A stretch of 43,617 nucleotides of DNA from Thioalkalivibrio sp. (GCA_007116035.1 SKJG01000002.1:1-43617), one strand, 5' to 3'. Numbered from the stretch's first letter, positions 25,992-34,749 are shown. The notes: generated by a model from the sequence alone, not told the origin. Program-made: numbers and translations.

Positions 25992-27040
25992 TGGATCACG
26001 TGCCGTTCGACGAATACGCGGAACTGCCCGACGGCTTTCTCGCCAGTGCACCGGAGGACCTGCACCGGCACCTTCCGCGGTCAGCCATCATCCGCCTGCC
26101 GGGCAGGCGTCAACCGGCGGTCGCGGTGGTGCTGATGCTGCATGGCAATGAGCCGGTGGGCCTGCAGGCGGTGCAGCGGCTGCTGCACCAGTACGCCGGT
26201 CGGGAACTGCCACGCGCGCTGACGCTGGTGGTGGGCAACGTGCATGCGGCCGCACTGGGACAGCGGCACCTGGACGACCAGCCGGACTTCAACCGAATCT
26301 GGCCCGGGACCGAACAGCCCGGATCGCCCGAGTCGCACATGTTCGAACAGATCATCGGGCGCCTGCGCGAGGACGGCCTGTTCGCGGCCATCGATCTGCA
26401 CAACAACACCGGACGCAATCCCCACTATGCCTGCGTCAACTACCTGGACGACGCGTTTCTGAACCTGGCGGGCCTGTTCGGGCGCACGGTGGTCTACTTC
26501 ACCCGCCCCCGCGGGGTGGCGTCCATGGCCCTGTCGGCGCTGGCACCCGCGGTCACGCTGGAGTGCGGGCATCCCAACGACGAGACCGGGATCCGCCACG
26601 CGACGGAATTCATCGACGCCGTGCTGCACCTCAGCCGGTTCCCGGACCATCCCCCGGACCCCCGTTCCATGAACGTCTTCCACACCGTCGCACAGGTACG
26701 CGTTCGCCCCGGGCTGCGCGTCGGCACAGAGGCCGAGGCCGACGTGGTGCTGGAACCCGATCTCGATCGCATGAACTTCCGGATCCTGCCCGCAGGGTCA
26801 CGGTTGATCCGGCAGGCGCGCTCCGGGATGGCACCCCTCGTGGCGACCAGCGAGGACGGGCGCGACGTGACCACGCAGTACCTGGAGGAGGAGGGACGGG
26901 ACATCCGCCTGCGTCGCCCGATGATGCCGTCCATGCTGACGCTGGACACGCGGGTGATCGCGCAGGATTGCTTGTGTTACCTGATGGAGCCGATGGACCT
27001 GTCGCGGGAACTGGAGATCGGCCATCGGGCGCACGGGTAG
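25991..27040 (+). CDS. AstE/aspartoacylase-like zinc-dependent amidohydrolase
   Basis: 349 residues of the M14-related succinylglutamate desuccinylase/aspartoacylase family. The zinc ligands are visible: MLHGNEPVG with His51 and Glu54, and DLHNNTGRNPHY with His137. The catalytic glutamate is probably Glu191 in TLECGHPNDETG. Family members remove an acyl group from an amino acid. No other arginine-succinyl (ast) genes are nearby, so a role in the arginine pathway is unlikely. It is translationally coupled to a GCS2-type ligase, which suggests that the pair makes and trims a small amide-linked compound (inference). It converges with a small gene, 11 bases away. Confidence 0.8.
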   Translation: MDHVPFDEYAELPDGFLASAPEDLHRHLPRSAIIRLPGRRQPAVAVVLMLHGNEPVGLQAVQRLLHQYAGRELPRALTLVVGNVHAAALGQRHLDDQPDFNRIWPGTEQPGSPESHMFEQIIGRLREDGLFAAIDLHNNTGRNPHYACVNYLDDAFLNLAGLFGRTVVYFTRPRGVASMALSALAPAVTLECGHPNDETGIRHATEFIDAVLHLSRFPDHPPDPRSMNVFHTVAQVRVRPGLRVGTEAEADVVLEPDLDRMNFRILPAGSRLIRQARSGMAPLVATSEDGRDVTTQYLEEEGRDIRLRRPMMPSMLTLDTRVIAQDCLCYLMEPMDLSRELEIGHRAHG

Positions 27041-27051
27041 CGCGTCCGGGA

Positions 27052-27261
27052 TCAGTCGTCGCGCTCGACGCGCTCCAGCACCTGATCGAGCCGATCGCCG
27101 CGGCGGTAATTGCGCAGTTCGCGGGCCATGTCGGCCAGGGCGCGCTCGCGGGCGGCCTCGCTGTCGTACCAGCGGAAATATTCCCAGTCTGGCCCCAGCA
27201 GGTGCGGCGCTCGCATGGTGCTCTCTTCCGCCAGCGTGATGCGGATACCGTATCGTTTCAT
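27052..27261 (-). CDS. Small uncharacterised protein (69 residues)
   Basis: Begins MKRYGIRITL, then a segment MRAPHLLGPDWEYFRWYDSEAARERALADMARE, ending in a charged helix. It is soluble. The tryptophan/tyrosine-rich DWEYFRWYDSE segment and short length look like a conserved small protein of gammaproteobacteria, but I cannot name a function. It lies just downstream of tRNA-Met on the same strand, 27 bases after the tRNA 3' end, and could be read through from it. Confidence 0.65.
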   Translation of the reverse strand: MKRYGIRITLAEESTMRAPHLLGPDWEYFRWYDSEAARERALADMARELRNYRRGDRLDQVLERVERDD

Positions 27262-27288
27262 CGCAGGGGATCACGGCAGGTAAGAAGG

Positions 27289-27365
27289 TGGTGGCTACGC
27301 CCTGATTCGAACAGGGGACCCCATCATTATGAGTGATGTGCTCTAACCAGCTGAGCTACGTAGCC
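27289..27365 (-). tRNA. tRNA-Met (anticodon CAT), elongator type
   Basis: The acceptor stem pairs GGCTACG with CGTAGCC; the discriminator A and CCA end are encoded (27292-27289). The D arm contains AGCTCAGCTGGTTAGAGC. The anticodon stem CATCA/TGATG encloses the loop CTCATAA with anticodon CAT. The T arm has the GTTCGAATC core. A G1-C72 pair and this D loop argue for elongator rather than initiator tRNA; a C34-lysidine isoleucine tRNA is a less likely alternative. Confidence 0.93.
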
Positions 27366-27378
27366 ACACGGGCTGCGA

Positions 27379-27407
27379 ATTCTCGATTCCCGGCCCGCCA
27401 TTGTCAA
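27379..27407 (-). promoter_or_regulatory. Sigma-70 promoter of tRNA-Met
   Basis: On the minus strand TTGACA (27407-27402), 17 bases, GAGAAT (27384-27379). A start near 27372 would be about 7 bases before the mature tRNA. The -35 is perfect and the -10 matches 4 of 6. Confidence 0.65.
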
Positions 27408-27438
27408 GCCGGAAGCCCAGTTGGAAGCCTTGGGACCA

Positions 27439-27744
27439 CTAGATCTGCAGGCGCTCGACCACCCGTCCGTTCTGCAGATGCTCCTCCAGGATCTCGTCGA
27501 TATCGCGCTCGTCCTGGTAGGTGTACCAGACGCCCTCAGGGTACACAACGGCCACCGGGCCCTCGTTGCAGCGATCCAGGCAGCCCGCGGTATTGACTCG
27601 AACCTGACCCTTTCCGTGGATCCCCATGTCCTTGGCGCGCTGCTTGGCATAGGCGCGCATCTCGGTAGCGCCGTGATCCTCGCAGCAGTTGCCGTCCTCA
27701 CGGAGGTTGGTACAGAAGAAAATGTGTCGCTCGTAATAGGCCAT
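27439..27744 (-). CDS. Thioredoxin-like [2Fe-2S] ferredoxin
   Basis: 101 residues. The cluster-binding cysteines are FFCTNLREDGNCCEDHG near 10-25 and AGCLDRCNEGPV near 54-65, the spacing of the NuoE-like/thioredoxin-fold [2Fe-2S] proteins (C-x(8-12)-C ... C-x3-C). The ending VWYTYQDERDIDEILEEHL is typical of this group. It probably acts as an electron carrier; the partner is unknown. GGGAGG precedes the ATG. It stands alone, upstream of the tRNA on the same strand. Confidence 0.9.
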   Translation of the reverse strand: MAYYERHIFFCTNLREDGNCCEDHGATEMRAYAKQRAKDMGIHGKGQVRVNTAGCLDRCNEGPVAVVYPEGVWYTYQDERDIDEILEEHLQNGRVVERLQI

Positions 27745-27924
27745 GCCGCCTCCCGCAGTTCATTGCCATGATAGCGCCACACCCGGGGGCGCAACAGGCA
27801 ACGGGATGGACGGTGGGGAAACCGTCAGGCGCCCGCCCCCCGCAACCCCCATCGCCGGCCTGTCAACGCCCGGGACCTGCGGGCTGCTGGTATGCTGAAC
27901 CAGTCGTCCACCGTCGCCTCCCCG

Positions 27925-29199
27925 ATGAGCACAGACCACGACCACGATGCACCCCCTGCACCGACTACTCCGCCGGCAAGCCTGCCCGGGTTTGCCGCGG
28001 ATCTCGCCGGGGCGGACCGCTGCGTACTGTGCGGCATGTGCCTCCCTCACTGCCCGACCTACACGATGCAGCGGATGGAGGGTGATTCGCCGCGCGGCCG
28101 CATCACCCTGATGCAGGGGTTGGCGCAGGGACGCCTGGAACCGGACAACGAGCGGCTGCGCGGGCATCTCCAGGGCTGCCTTGGTTGCCGGTCCTGCGAA
28201 GCGGTCTGCCCGGCGGGCGTGCGCTTCGGTGAACTGATGGACACCAGCCGGCGCATCCTCCGGGAACACCCGGGCGGCACCTGGCGAATGCTACCGGAGC
28301 GCCTGTTCAGTCCCTGGCGACGCCTGGCGCTGCGACGGCGGCCTTTGCGCCGCGTGGCCGCCCTGGCCGCGCGCGCCGCACACGGCATCCGCCTGCGGCG
28401 CCTGTTCCCGGCATCGAGCCGGCTCGGGCGCATGCTGCGCCACACCGGTCCCTCGCTGGTCAGGATGCCCCGCCTGGCGCCCCTGGCGGATGCGTCCAAG
28501 GCGGACGTCTGGCTCTTCGCCGGCTGCATGGACGCCTTCTTCACCGGGCCAGACAGCGCCGCCGCGCTGGAGCTGCTGCACGCACTCGGTATCCGGGCCG
28601 GACTCCCGCCGGGTCAGGTCTGCTGTGGCGCCATCGACCAGCACCTCGGCCGCACCGACGCCGCAGCCGCGTTGCGACGGAAAAACGAGAACGCCTTCGG
28701 CGGCGAGCGACCCATCCTGGTGCTGGACAGCGGCTGCGAGGCGCAGCTGCGTGAATACCCCGGGGAAGCCTGGCGCAAACGGGTGACCAGCCTGACCGGC
28801 TTTCTCGCGCAGCTGCCGGTCGAGGATTTCCGCTGGCGGTCTGACCCGGTGCGCGTGGCGCTGCATCTGCCCTGCACCCTGCGCAACGTGACCCGCGAGA
28901 GCGACGGCATCCGGCGCCTGTTCGAACGCCTGCCCGGGGTCGACCTGGCCGCCCTCATCCCACCCCAGAACTGCTGCGGTGCGGCCGGTACCGCCATGCT
29001 GACCCAGCCCGCGATGGCCGACCCGCTCGGCCGGGCGACCCTCTCGGCACTGGAGGCCGCGGAGCCCGACGTCATCGTCAGCCCGAACGTCGGCTGCAGC
29101 GTGCATCTGCGCGCCCTGCAGCAGGGTGGCACGATCGGAACCCGGATCGTCTCCCCGGCCCAGTTCCTGCGCGAACGCCTGGCCTCCCCCGACCCGTAG
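27925..29199 (+). CDS. GlcF-like iron-sulfur protein (glycolate oxidase FeS subunit family)
   Basis: 424 residues. Two [4Fe-4S] motifs occur near the N-terminus: CVLCGMCLPHCP (Cys33, 36, 39, 43) and CLGCRSCEAVCP (Cys85, 88, 91, 95). Two CCG domains follow, LFAGCMDAFF...VCCGAIDQHLG and LHLPCTLRN...QNCCGAAGTAML. This is the layout of GlcF. The usual flavoprotein partners GlcD and GlcE are not in the window, so the electron donor is unknown. The start is uncertain: ATG at 27925 is used, but ATG at 27892 is possible; neither has a strong ribosome site. The stop codon lies within a REP unit. Confidence 0.85.
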   Translation: MSTDHDHDAPPAPTTPPASLPGFAADLAGADRCVLCGMCLPHCPTYTMQRMEGDSPRGRITLMQGLAQGRLEPDNERLRGHLQGCLGCRSCEAVCPAGVRFGELMDTSRRILREHPGGTWRMLPERLFSPWRRLALRRRPLRRVAALAARAAHGIRLRRLFPASSRLGRMLRHTGPSLVRMPRLAPLADASKADVWLFAGCMDAFFTGPDSAAALELLHALGIRAGLPPGQVCCGAIDQHLGRTDAAAALRRKNENAFGGERPILVLDSGCEAQLREYPGEAWRKRVTSLTGFLAQLPVEDFRWRSDPVRVALHLPCTLRNVTRESDGIRRLFERLPGVDLAALIPPQNCCGAAGTAMLTQPAMADPLGRATLSALEAAEPDVIVSPNVGCSVHLRALQQGGTIGTRIVSPAQFLRERLASPDP

Positions 29200-29273
29200 G
29201 AGCGACCTCCGGTCGCGATGCCCTTGTTGCGGGTAACCGACAGCCGTTGATCGCGGCCAGAGGCCGCTCCTAC
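29196..29273. repeat. REP pair (BIME-like), left unit overlapping a stop codon
   Basis: The left unit (29196-29218) starts GTAGGAGCGACC and ends GGTCGCGA; the right unit (29251-29273) is an inverted copy of a close variant, ending GGCCGCTCCTAC. They are separated by 32 bases. The left unit is identical to the one at 17948-17970 and supplies the TAG stop of the GlcF-like gene. Confidence 0.8.
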
Positions 29274-29314
29274 GGGGCTTGTAAGGAGGGGCTTGGCTGG
29301 CCTAGCATCTGGTG

Positions 29315-29956
29315 ATGCGCAATCTTTCTTTTGTCGATGAACTGTTGAGCCAGGCGGATGCCTTCGTAAAGGTGTTCTCCGGCCATGCCCGGGCCACGGG
29401 GCGCCCGTCTCCGGGGCAGGGGCTCCCGGAGCCCTTCCTGGAGCCCGACGAGCGCCGCGTGGTCGGACGACTGATGCGCGTCAACCATGCCGGAGAGATT
29501 GCCGCCCAGGGGCTTTACCAGGGCCAGATGCTCACGTCCCGCCGGCCCGAGGTGCGGGCACGGCTAGACCAGTCTGCGCGCGAGGAAGGGGACCACCTGC
29601 ACTGGTGTGCCGAGCGGGCGCAGGAGATGGGCACGCAGACCAGCCTGCTGAATCCACTGTGGTATCTCGGCTCACTGGCCATGGGTGCGGCGGCGGGCCT
29701 CGCCGGCGACCGCTACAGCCTCGGTTTCGTCGACGAGACCGAACGCCAGGTCGAACAGCACCTTGACGAGCACCTCCAGCGACTGCCGCCGGAAGACAAC
29801 GTGTCGGCGGCGATCCTGCTGCAGATGAAGCTGGAGGAAGTCGAGCACGGCGCGGCGGCGATGGAACTGGGCGGACAACCGGTGCCCTGGCCCATCCGCA
29901 GGCTGCTGATGCCGGTCGTTGCCGGGATGATGACGCGGACCGCCTACTGGATTTGA
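29315..29956 (+). CDS. coq7: Coq7-type demethoxyubiquinone hydroxylase
   Basis: Di-iron monooxygenase for the last hydroxylation of ubiquinone (213 residues). The ferritin-like iron ligands are visible in NHAGEIAAQGLYQGQ near 60-74, REEGDHLHWCAERA near 92-105, and late LEEVEHGAAAM. It replaces the flavin enzyme UbiF in many proteobacteria. ATG at 29315 is chosen; a GTG sits directly before it. In Pseudomonas coq7 is also close to osmC and speD. Here it converges with speD, 49 bases apart. Confidence 0.94.
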   Translation: MRNLSFVDELLSQADAFVKVFSGHARATGRPSPGQGLPEPFLEPDERRVVGRLMRVNHAGEIAAQGLYQGQMLTSRRPEVRARLDQSAREEGDHLHWCAERAQEMGTQTSLLNPLWYLGSLAMGAAAGLAGDRYSLGFVDETERQVEQHLDEHLQRLPPEDNVSAAILLQMKLEEVEHGAAAMELGGQPVPWPIRRLLMPVVAGMMTRTAYWI

Positions 29957-29968
29957 TGTCCTTCGCCC

Positions 29969-29996
29969 GTTGGGCGGCCCGGGCCCGGCCCCCAAC
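29969..29996. terminator. Possible bidirectional hairpin between coq7 and speD
   Basis: An imperfect GC-rich inverted repeat starts GTTGGG and ends CCCAAC, centred on GGGCCC, between convergent genes. No T-run follows on either strand, so termination is uncertain. Confidence 0.35.
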
Positions 29997-30005
29997 CGTC
30001 GCTCT

Positions 30006-30818
30006 TCAGGTAGCGCGGCTCATGTTCTTGCCGTAGAAGATCTCCATCATCTCGCGCTTCAGCAGCTTGGAAATGCGCGACGCCTCTCGCGCCGGGTAAT
30101 CTTCCTTGCCCAGGCCAAACATGTAGTTGTCCAGGTCGAATTCCTTCAGCACCATCTTGGTGTGGAACAGGTATTCCTGGTACACGTTCACGTCGACCAT
30201 CTGGTACTTGTCCTTGGTGTCGCGCGACAGGAAGTCCTGGATGGAATTGATCTTGTGGTCGATGAAATGCTTCTTGCCGCGGATGTCGCGCGTGAACCCG
30301 CGCACCCGGTAGTCCATGATCACGATGTCGGACTCGAAGCTGTGGATCAGGTAGTTCAGGGCCCGCAGTGGCGAGATGCGCCCACAGGTGGAGACATCGA
30401 TGTCGGCACGGAAAGTGGCGATGCCGCCTTCGGGATGGGATTCGGGGTAGGTGTGGACCGTGATGTGGCTCTTGTCCAGGTGCGCGAGCACGGTTTCGGG
30501 CAAGGGTCCCGGCCCCTCGGTGAAGCCGATCTTCTCGGTGGCCACCGGTTCCTCGGAGATCAGCATGGTCACCGAAGCCCCCTGCGGGTCGTAATCCTGG
30601 CGCGAGATATCCAGGACGTTTGCCCCAATCAGCTGGGCCACGTCGGTCAGGATCTGCGTCAGGCGCGCGGCGTTGTACGCCTCGTCGATATACGCAATGT
30701 ACTCGTCACGGTGCCGGTGCCCCGCGGCGTAGCAGATATCGTAGATATTGAAACTCAGGCTCTTGGTCAGGTTGTTAAACCCGTGGAGCTTGATGCGCTT
30801 GTCGTGGCGAGCCAGCAT
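30006..30818 (-). CDS. speD: S-adenosylmethionine decarboxylase proenzyme (E. coli type)
   Basis: Makes decarboxylated SAM for spermidine synthesis; self-cleaves to form a pyruvoyl group (270 residues). [15 protein letters not shown] at 9-23 and the cleavage motif [19 protein letters not shown] place the Lys116-Ser117 processing site as in E. coli (111-112). [23 protein letters not shown] near the C-terminus is family-typical. The ATG at 30818 has GGAGGAA in front, better than the ATG seven codons earlier. It has its own strong promoter in the osmC-speD gap. No spermidine synthase is in the window. Confidence 0.96.
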   Translation of the reverse strand: MLARHDKRIKLHGFNNLTKSLSFNIYDICYAAGHRHRDEYIAYIDEAYNAARLTQILTDVAQLIGANVLDISRQDYDPQGASVTMLISEEPVATEKIGFTEGPGPLPETVLAHLDKSHITVHTYPESHPEGGIATFRADIDVSTCGRISPLRALNYLIHSFESDIVIMDYRVRGFTRDIRGKKHFIDHKINSIQDFLSRDTKDKYQMVDVNVYQEYLFHTKMVLKEFDLDNYMFGLGKEDYPAREASRISKLLKREMMEIFYGKNMSRAT

Positions 30819-30853
30819 GGCCTGTTCCTCCAGCCCCAACCAAAGAGCGGCGA

Positions 30854-30881
30854 ATTTTAGACCCCTCGTTCAGTGTGTCAA
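30854..30881 (-). promoter_or_regulatory. Strong sigma-70 promoter of speD
   Basis: On the minus strand TTGACA (30881-30876), 16 bases, TAAAAT (30859-30854). The predicted start near 30847 gives a leader of about 28 bases. It shows that speD need not depend on the trp/osmC transcript. Confidence 0.75.
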
Positions 30882-30885
30882 CGAT

Positions 30886-31341
30886 TCAGGCTTCGGCAGG
30901 GGTCGGACCCTCCTGCCGGGGGGCCGGACCCTCGATGATGGTGAAGTCGTGCGAGATTTTCGCTGAGGCTCCCAGCATGATGGACGCAGAGCAGTAGCGG
31001 GTGGCCGACAGCTCCACCGCACGGGCCACGTGCTTCTCCGACAGCCCGTCACCGTAGACGCGGAAATGCACCGCGATCTCGGTAAAGACCTTGGGCACCT
31101 TCTCCGAGCGCTGGGCCTCGACGATGACCTCGCAATCCAGCACCGGCTGCCGCGCCTTCTTCAGAATCGCGATCACATCGAAGCTGGTACAGCCCCCGAG
31201 TCCCAGCAGCAGCATCTCCATCGGCCGCGCCCCGAGGTTGCGCCCGCCGAATTCCGGAGCACCATCCATCACCACCGCGTGCCCGGTCCCCGTCTCGCCC
31301 ACGAAGGCCATGCCGTCCAGCCATTTCACCCGTACCCGCAT
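30886..31341 (-). CDS. OsmC-family peroxide/hydroperoxide reductase-like protein (YhfA group)
   Basis: 151 residues of the OsmC/Ohr fold. The redox cysteines are Cys51 in LLGLGGCTSFDV and Cys117 in TRYCSASIML, separated as in OsmC. MRVRVKWLDGMAFVGE is a typical opening of the YhfA subgroup, whose substrate is not settled. GAGGAG lies upstream of the ATG. It lies between trpC (63 bases upstream) and speD (67 bases downstream); the same order osmC-speD is known in Pseudomonas, where crp/vfr also sits there. Confidence 0.9.
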   Translation of the reverse strand: MRVRVKWLDGMAFVGETGTGHAVVMDGAPEFGGRNLGARPMEMLLLGLGGCTSFDVIAILKKARQPVLDCEVIVEAQRSEKVPKVFTEIAVHFRVYGDGLSEKHVARAVELSATRYCSASIMLGASAKISHDFTIIEGPAPRQEGPTPAEA

Positions 31342-31404
31342 CGGTTCCTGCTCCTCGTGTCGGCGACCCGATCCAACGGGCCGCGGAAAGAATTACGCCG
31401 GCCT

Positions 31405-32217
31405 TCAGCCGAACAGCCGCTCCAGGGCGGCGCCGGGATCGGCGGCGCGCATGAAGGTCTCGCCGACCAGGAAAGCGTGGATGTCGGTCGCGCGCATGCG
31501 TGCCACGTCGCTCGCCGTCTGGATCCCGCTCTCGGTCACCAGCAACACCTCCGGTGGCACTGAAGCGCGCAGTTCGAGGGTCGTCTCCAGCCGCGTCTCG
31601 AAGCTTCGCAGGTTCCGGTTGTTGATCCCCACCAGATCCGCCCCCAGGCGCAGCGCGCATTCGAGCTCCGCCCGGTCATGAACCTCCACCAGCGCATCCA
31701 TTCCAAGCTCATGCGCAAGCCGGTACAAATCACCCAGACGGGTTTCGTCCAGCGCGGAAACGATCAGCAAAACACAGTCTGCGCCCAGCGCCCGGGCCTC
31801 CACGACCTGATAGGGGTTGATCACGAAATCCTTGCGCAGCACCGGTAACGCGCACGCGGCACGGGCCTGCTGCAGGTAGGCGTCGGCCCCCTGGAAGAAG
31901 TCGACGTCGGTTAGCACCGACAGGCAGGTCGCACCGTGCTCTGCATAGCTGCGCGCGATGCCTGCCGGGTCGAAGTCGTCGCGCAGGAGTCCCTTGCTGG
32001 GGCTGGCTTTCTTGATTTCGGCAATCACGGCCGGCCGGCCGGCGTCGATGCGCTCGCGCAGGGCCGCACGGAAGCCGCGCGGGGGCTCCGCCACCGCCGC
32101 CAGGGCCGACAGGTCGGCCAGCGACAGGGCTTCGACCCGCGCCAGGATCTCCTCGCGCTTGCGCGTCAGGATGCGTTGCAGGACGTCCGGGACGGCCCCT
32201 TCCCCAGGGCCGCTCAT
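31405..32217 (-). CDS. trpC: Indole-3-glycerol phosphate synthase
   Basis: Monofunctional TrpC (270 residues), a TIM barrel that closes the indole ring in tryptophan synthesis. [16 protein letters not shown] is the helical opening. [14 protein letters not shown] near 66-79, [21 protein letters not shown] near 125-145, and late [12 protein letters not shown] and VTESGI carry the conserved catalytic Lys, Glu and Asn residues. The ATG at 32217 overlaps the trpD stop (ATGA). The frame stays open far upstream across trpD but without similarity, so no fusion is proposed. Confidence 0.97.
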   Translation of the reverse strand: MSGPGEGAVPDVLQRILTRKREEILARVEALSLADLSALAAVAEPPRGFRAALRERIDAGRPAVIAEIKKASPSKGLLRDDFDPAGIARSYAEHGATCLSVLTDVDFFQGADAYLQQARAACALPVLRKDFVINPYQVVEARALGADCVLLIVSALDETRLGDLYRLAHELGMDALVEVHDRAELECALRLGADLVGINNRNLRSFETRLETTLELRASVPPEVLLVTESGIQTASDVARMRATDIHAFLVGETFMRAADPGAALERLFG

Positions 32218-33245
32218 GGCTTCCATTCGGGCAGCGCGGCGGTGAGTTCGGCCAGCTGCTGCAGGCGCTCCCCGGCCGCGCCGCTGTCGATGGCCCGGCC
32301 CGCCTCGGCAACACCCTCGGCGAGGCTGGAGGCGCGACCGCTGACGTAGAGCGCCGCACCGGCGTTCAACAGCACGATGTCGCGGGCCGATCCGGGCTCG
32401 GCGGCGAGCACCGAGCGGATCACGGCCGCAGACGCCTCGATGCCGTCGACCCGGATGCTTTCGAGCGGGGCACGCCTCAGGCCCATGTCCTCCGGAGTCA
32501 GGGTGTACTCGCGGATCGCGCCGTCGCGCAGCTCGGCGACACGGGTCGGGGCAGAGATGCTGATCTCGTCGAGACCATCCTCGGCATGGACCACCAGGAC
32601 ATGGCGGCTGCCGAGCTTCTCCAGAGCCTCGGCGAGAGGCCGCACCCACTGTGCCGCGAAAACCCCGAGCACCTGGTTCGGCGCCCCGGCCGGGTTGGTC
32701 AGCGGCCCGAGCACGTTGAAGATGGTGCGGATACCGAGTTCCCGGCGCGGGCCGATGGCGTGCCGCATCGCGCCGTGATGCGCGGGGGCAAAGAGAAAAC
32801 CGACGCCGAGCCGGTCGATGCAGGTCGCGACCCCCTCGGGCGCGATACCGAGACGCACCCCCAGGGCCTCGAGCACGTCTGCGCTGCCCGATCGCGACGA
32901 CACCGAACGGTTGCCGTGCTTGGCCACGCGTGCGCCGGCGGCCGCCGCGACCAGGGCCGAAACCGTCGAGATATTGAAGGTGCCGGAGGCATCGCCGCCG
33001 GTGCCGCAGGTATCCACCAGGCCTTCGGTGGCCACCTCGACCCGAGTCGCCAATTCCCGCATCACCCGGGCCGCCGCGACGATCTCGTCGGGGGTCTCCC
33101 CCTTCATGCGCAGCGCGACCAGCAGGGCCCCGATCTGAGCCGGCGTGTTCTGGCCGGTCATCACCGACTGCATCACCGAAACCATGGCCTCCGGTTCCAG
33201 ATCCTGCCGCTCGATCAACGCGGCGATCGCTTCCTGTATCGTCAC
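32214..33245 (-). CDS. trpD: Anthranilate phosphoribosyltransferase
   Basis: Transfers phosphoribose to anthranilate (343 residues). [17 protein letters not shown] is the usual N-terminus. The PRPP-binding [17 protein letters not shown] near 78-95 and [21 protein letters not shown] near 106-126 are exact family motifs; [12 protein letters not shown] follows. Start is GTG at 33245, with AGAGGTG upstream. It lies 86 bases after trpG and overlaps trpC by four bases. Confidence 0.98.
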   Translation of the reverse strand: MTIQEAIAALIERQDLEPEAMVSVMQSVMTGQNTPAQIGALLVALRMKGETPDEIVAAARVMRELATRVEVATEGLVDTCGTGGDASGTFNISTVSALVAAAAGARVAKHGNRSVSSRSGSADVLEALGVRLGIAPEGVATCIDRLGVGFLFAPAHHGAMRHAIGPRRELGIRTIFNVLGPLTNPAGAPNQVLGVFAAQWVRPLAEALEKLGSRHVLVVHAEDGLDEISISAPTRVAELRDGAIREYTLTPEDMGLRRAPLESIRVDGIEASAAVIRSVLAAEPGSARDIVLLNAGAALYVSGRASSLAEGVAEAGRAIDSGAAGERLQQLAELTAALPEWKP

Positions 33246-33331
33246 CCGGCACCTCTTGTCTGCGTCGAATTGAAGAATAGGGGCGACAGTCTACCCTCGC
33301 TTGCCCGGGCAGACGACCCATGCTAATGGGT

Positions 33332-33925
33332 TCACGCCGCGGTCGGGAGACGCTTCAGGAAGTTGTTCAGCAGATCGTGACCTTGCCGGGTCAGGATGGA
33401 TTCCGGATGGAACTGCACGCCCTCGACCGGCAGGCTGCGGTGGCGCACGCCCATGATCTCGTCCAGCCCGCCCGTCCCGTCGCGGGTCCAAGCGGTGACT
33501 TCGAGGCAGTCGGGAAGACTGTCCTGCTCGATCACCAGCGAGTGGTAGCGGGTGGCCTCAAACGGGTTTTCGAGCCCGTCGAAGACGCCCTGGCCAGCGT
33601 GGAAGACCATGGAAGTCTTGCCGTGCATGATGGCCTTGGCATGGACCACACGCCCGCCGAAGGCCTGCCCGATCGCCTGGTGCCCCAGGCAGACACCCAG
33701 CAGGGGAATCTCTCCGGCAAAGGTACGGATCACTTCCAGCGAAACTCCCGCCTCGTTCGGCGTGCAGGGTCCCGGCGAGATCACGATACCGTCTGGCGCC
33801 AACCGGCGCACGCCCTCGACATCGATCTGATCGTTGCGGTGCACCGCCACCTCCGCTCCCAACTCGCCCAAATACTGGACGAGGTTGAAGGTGAAGGAGT
33901 CATAGTTGTCGATCATCAGGATCAT
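33332..33925 (-). CDS. trpG: Anthranilate synthase glutamine amidotransferase subunit
   Basis: Supplies ammonia from glutamine to TrpE (197 residues). [19 protein letters not shown] is the start, [11 protein letters not shown] near 50-60 contains the oxyanion loop, and [15 protein letters not shown] carries the nucleophile Cys79. The His/Glu pair lies in [13 protein letters not shown]. The ATG at 33925 is chosen over an earlier in-frame ATG nine codons upstream that lacks similarity. It may also serve p-aminobenzoate synthase (PabA role), as in some bacteria. It is the first gene of trpGDC and is separated from trpE by 2.5 kb of unrelated genes. Confidence 0.97.
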   Translation of the reverse strand: MILMIDNYDSFTFNLVQYLGELGAEVAVHRNDQIDVEGVRRLAPDGIVISPGPCTPNEAGVSLEVIRTFAGEIPLLGVCLGHQAIGQAFGGRVVHAKAIMHGKTSMVFHAGQGVFDGLENPFEATRYHSLVIEQDSLPDCLEVTAWTRDGTGGLDEIMGVRHRSLPVEGVQFHPESILTRQGHDLLNNFLKRLPTAA

Positions 33926-34090
33926 GCGTCGCAGCCTTGTGCTTGGAACCATCGGTTCGGGAGACAGCGCCTTCGGTCGGCAACACGGTGAAATCTTCTG
34001 CCACTGAAGTGGTCGGAAAGCCGAAGTGAGCGCTGATCCATTCCTGTTCCCGGCCCGGGAGCAGCACTCGACCGTTGGGGAGACCTTCTT

Positions 34091-34678
34091 ATGTTCTCAC
34101 GTTTCACCGCCGTATTGCTGACTGCCCTGCTGCTGTTGCCGGCACCCTTGATGGCGGACAACAACGCCGCCCTGATCGAAAAGATGCGTGACGGAGGCCT
34201 GGTCATCTACTGGCGACACGCCGTGACCGACCACAGCCAGCGCGACAGTAATCTGTCCGACATGAACCGTTGCGAGACGCAGCGCAACCTGAACAGCGCG
34301 GGACGGCAGCAGTCGCGCGACGTGGGCGAGGTCTTCGAGCGCCACGGCATTCCGGTGGGCACCGTGCTCACCAGCGCTTTCTGCCGCAACCGCGATAGCG
34401 CGGAACTGGCATTCGGCCGGTACGAGCAGGTCGACGACCTCTTCAATCTCCCGGCGGTCCGCGATCAGGCCAGGCGCGAATGGCTGGTGACCTCGCTGCG
34501 GGAACGACTGGCGACGCCGCCCGACGATGCCTCGCTGAACACGGTCATCGTGGGCCACAACCTGAACCTGCGCGCCGCCGCCAACGTGTTCATCGACGAG
34601 GGCGGAATCGCCGTGTTCGAACCGCTCGGCGGGAGCCGCTTCCAGCATCTCGGAAGCCTGCGCCCCGAGGATCTGTAG
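34091..34678 (+). CDS. Exported histidine phosphatase-like protein
   Basis: 195 residues with a signal peptide ([13 protein letters not shown], cut near 22). The phosphatase core shows [13 protein letters not shown] with Arg42-His43, where the usual RHG is RHA, then [17 protein letters not shown] and [10 protein letters not shown] with the second conserved His. It probably acts in the periplasm on an unknown phosphate ester. It lies opposite to the trp genes between trpG and trpE. A GC-rich stem CCGCGGCC/GGCCGCGG (34723-34749) follows the gene but has no T-run. Confidence 0.85.
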   Translation: MFSRFTAVLLTALLLLPAPLMADNNAALIEKMRDGGLVIYWRHAVTDHSQRDSNLSDMNRCETQRNLNSAGRQQSRDVGEVFERHGIPVGTVLTSAFCRNRDSAELAFGRYEQVDDLFNLPAVRDQARREWLVTSLRERLATPPDDASLNTVIVGHNLNLRAAANVFIDEGGIAVFEPLGGSRFQHLGSLRPEDL

Positions 34679-34722
34679 GGACCGTGGGGAGGCATTGCGG
34701 CCCGGACCGGATCGCCGCCTCA

Positions 34723-34749
34723 CCGCGGCCGCACCCGGACCGGCCGCGG
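34723..34749 (+). terminator. Perfect 8-bp hairpin after the histidine phosphatase gene
   Basis: CCGCGGCC (34723-34730), an 11-base loop, GGCCGCGG (34742-34749). It is 45 bases past the stop. No T-run, so it may be a weak or Rho-assisted end, or only a structured spacer. Confidence 0.3.

Noticed and set aside
24477-26051. Open frame of 524 codons on the minus strand opposite the GCS2-like ligase
   Set aside because: No motifs, and composition typical of antisense frames in GC-rich DNA.
32215-33321. Apparent N-terminal extension making a 638-residue fusion with TrpC
   Set aside because: The extra part is an out-of-frame reading of trpD with no similarity; TrpC has its own start at 32217.
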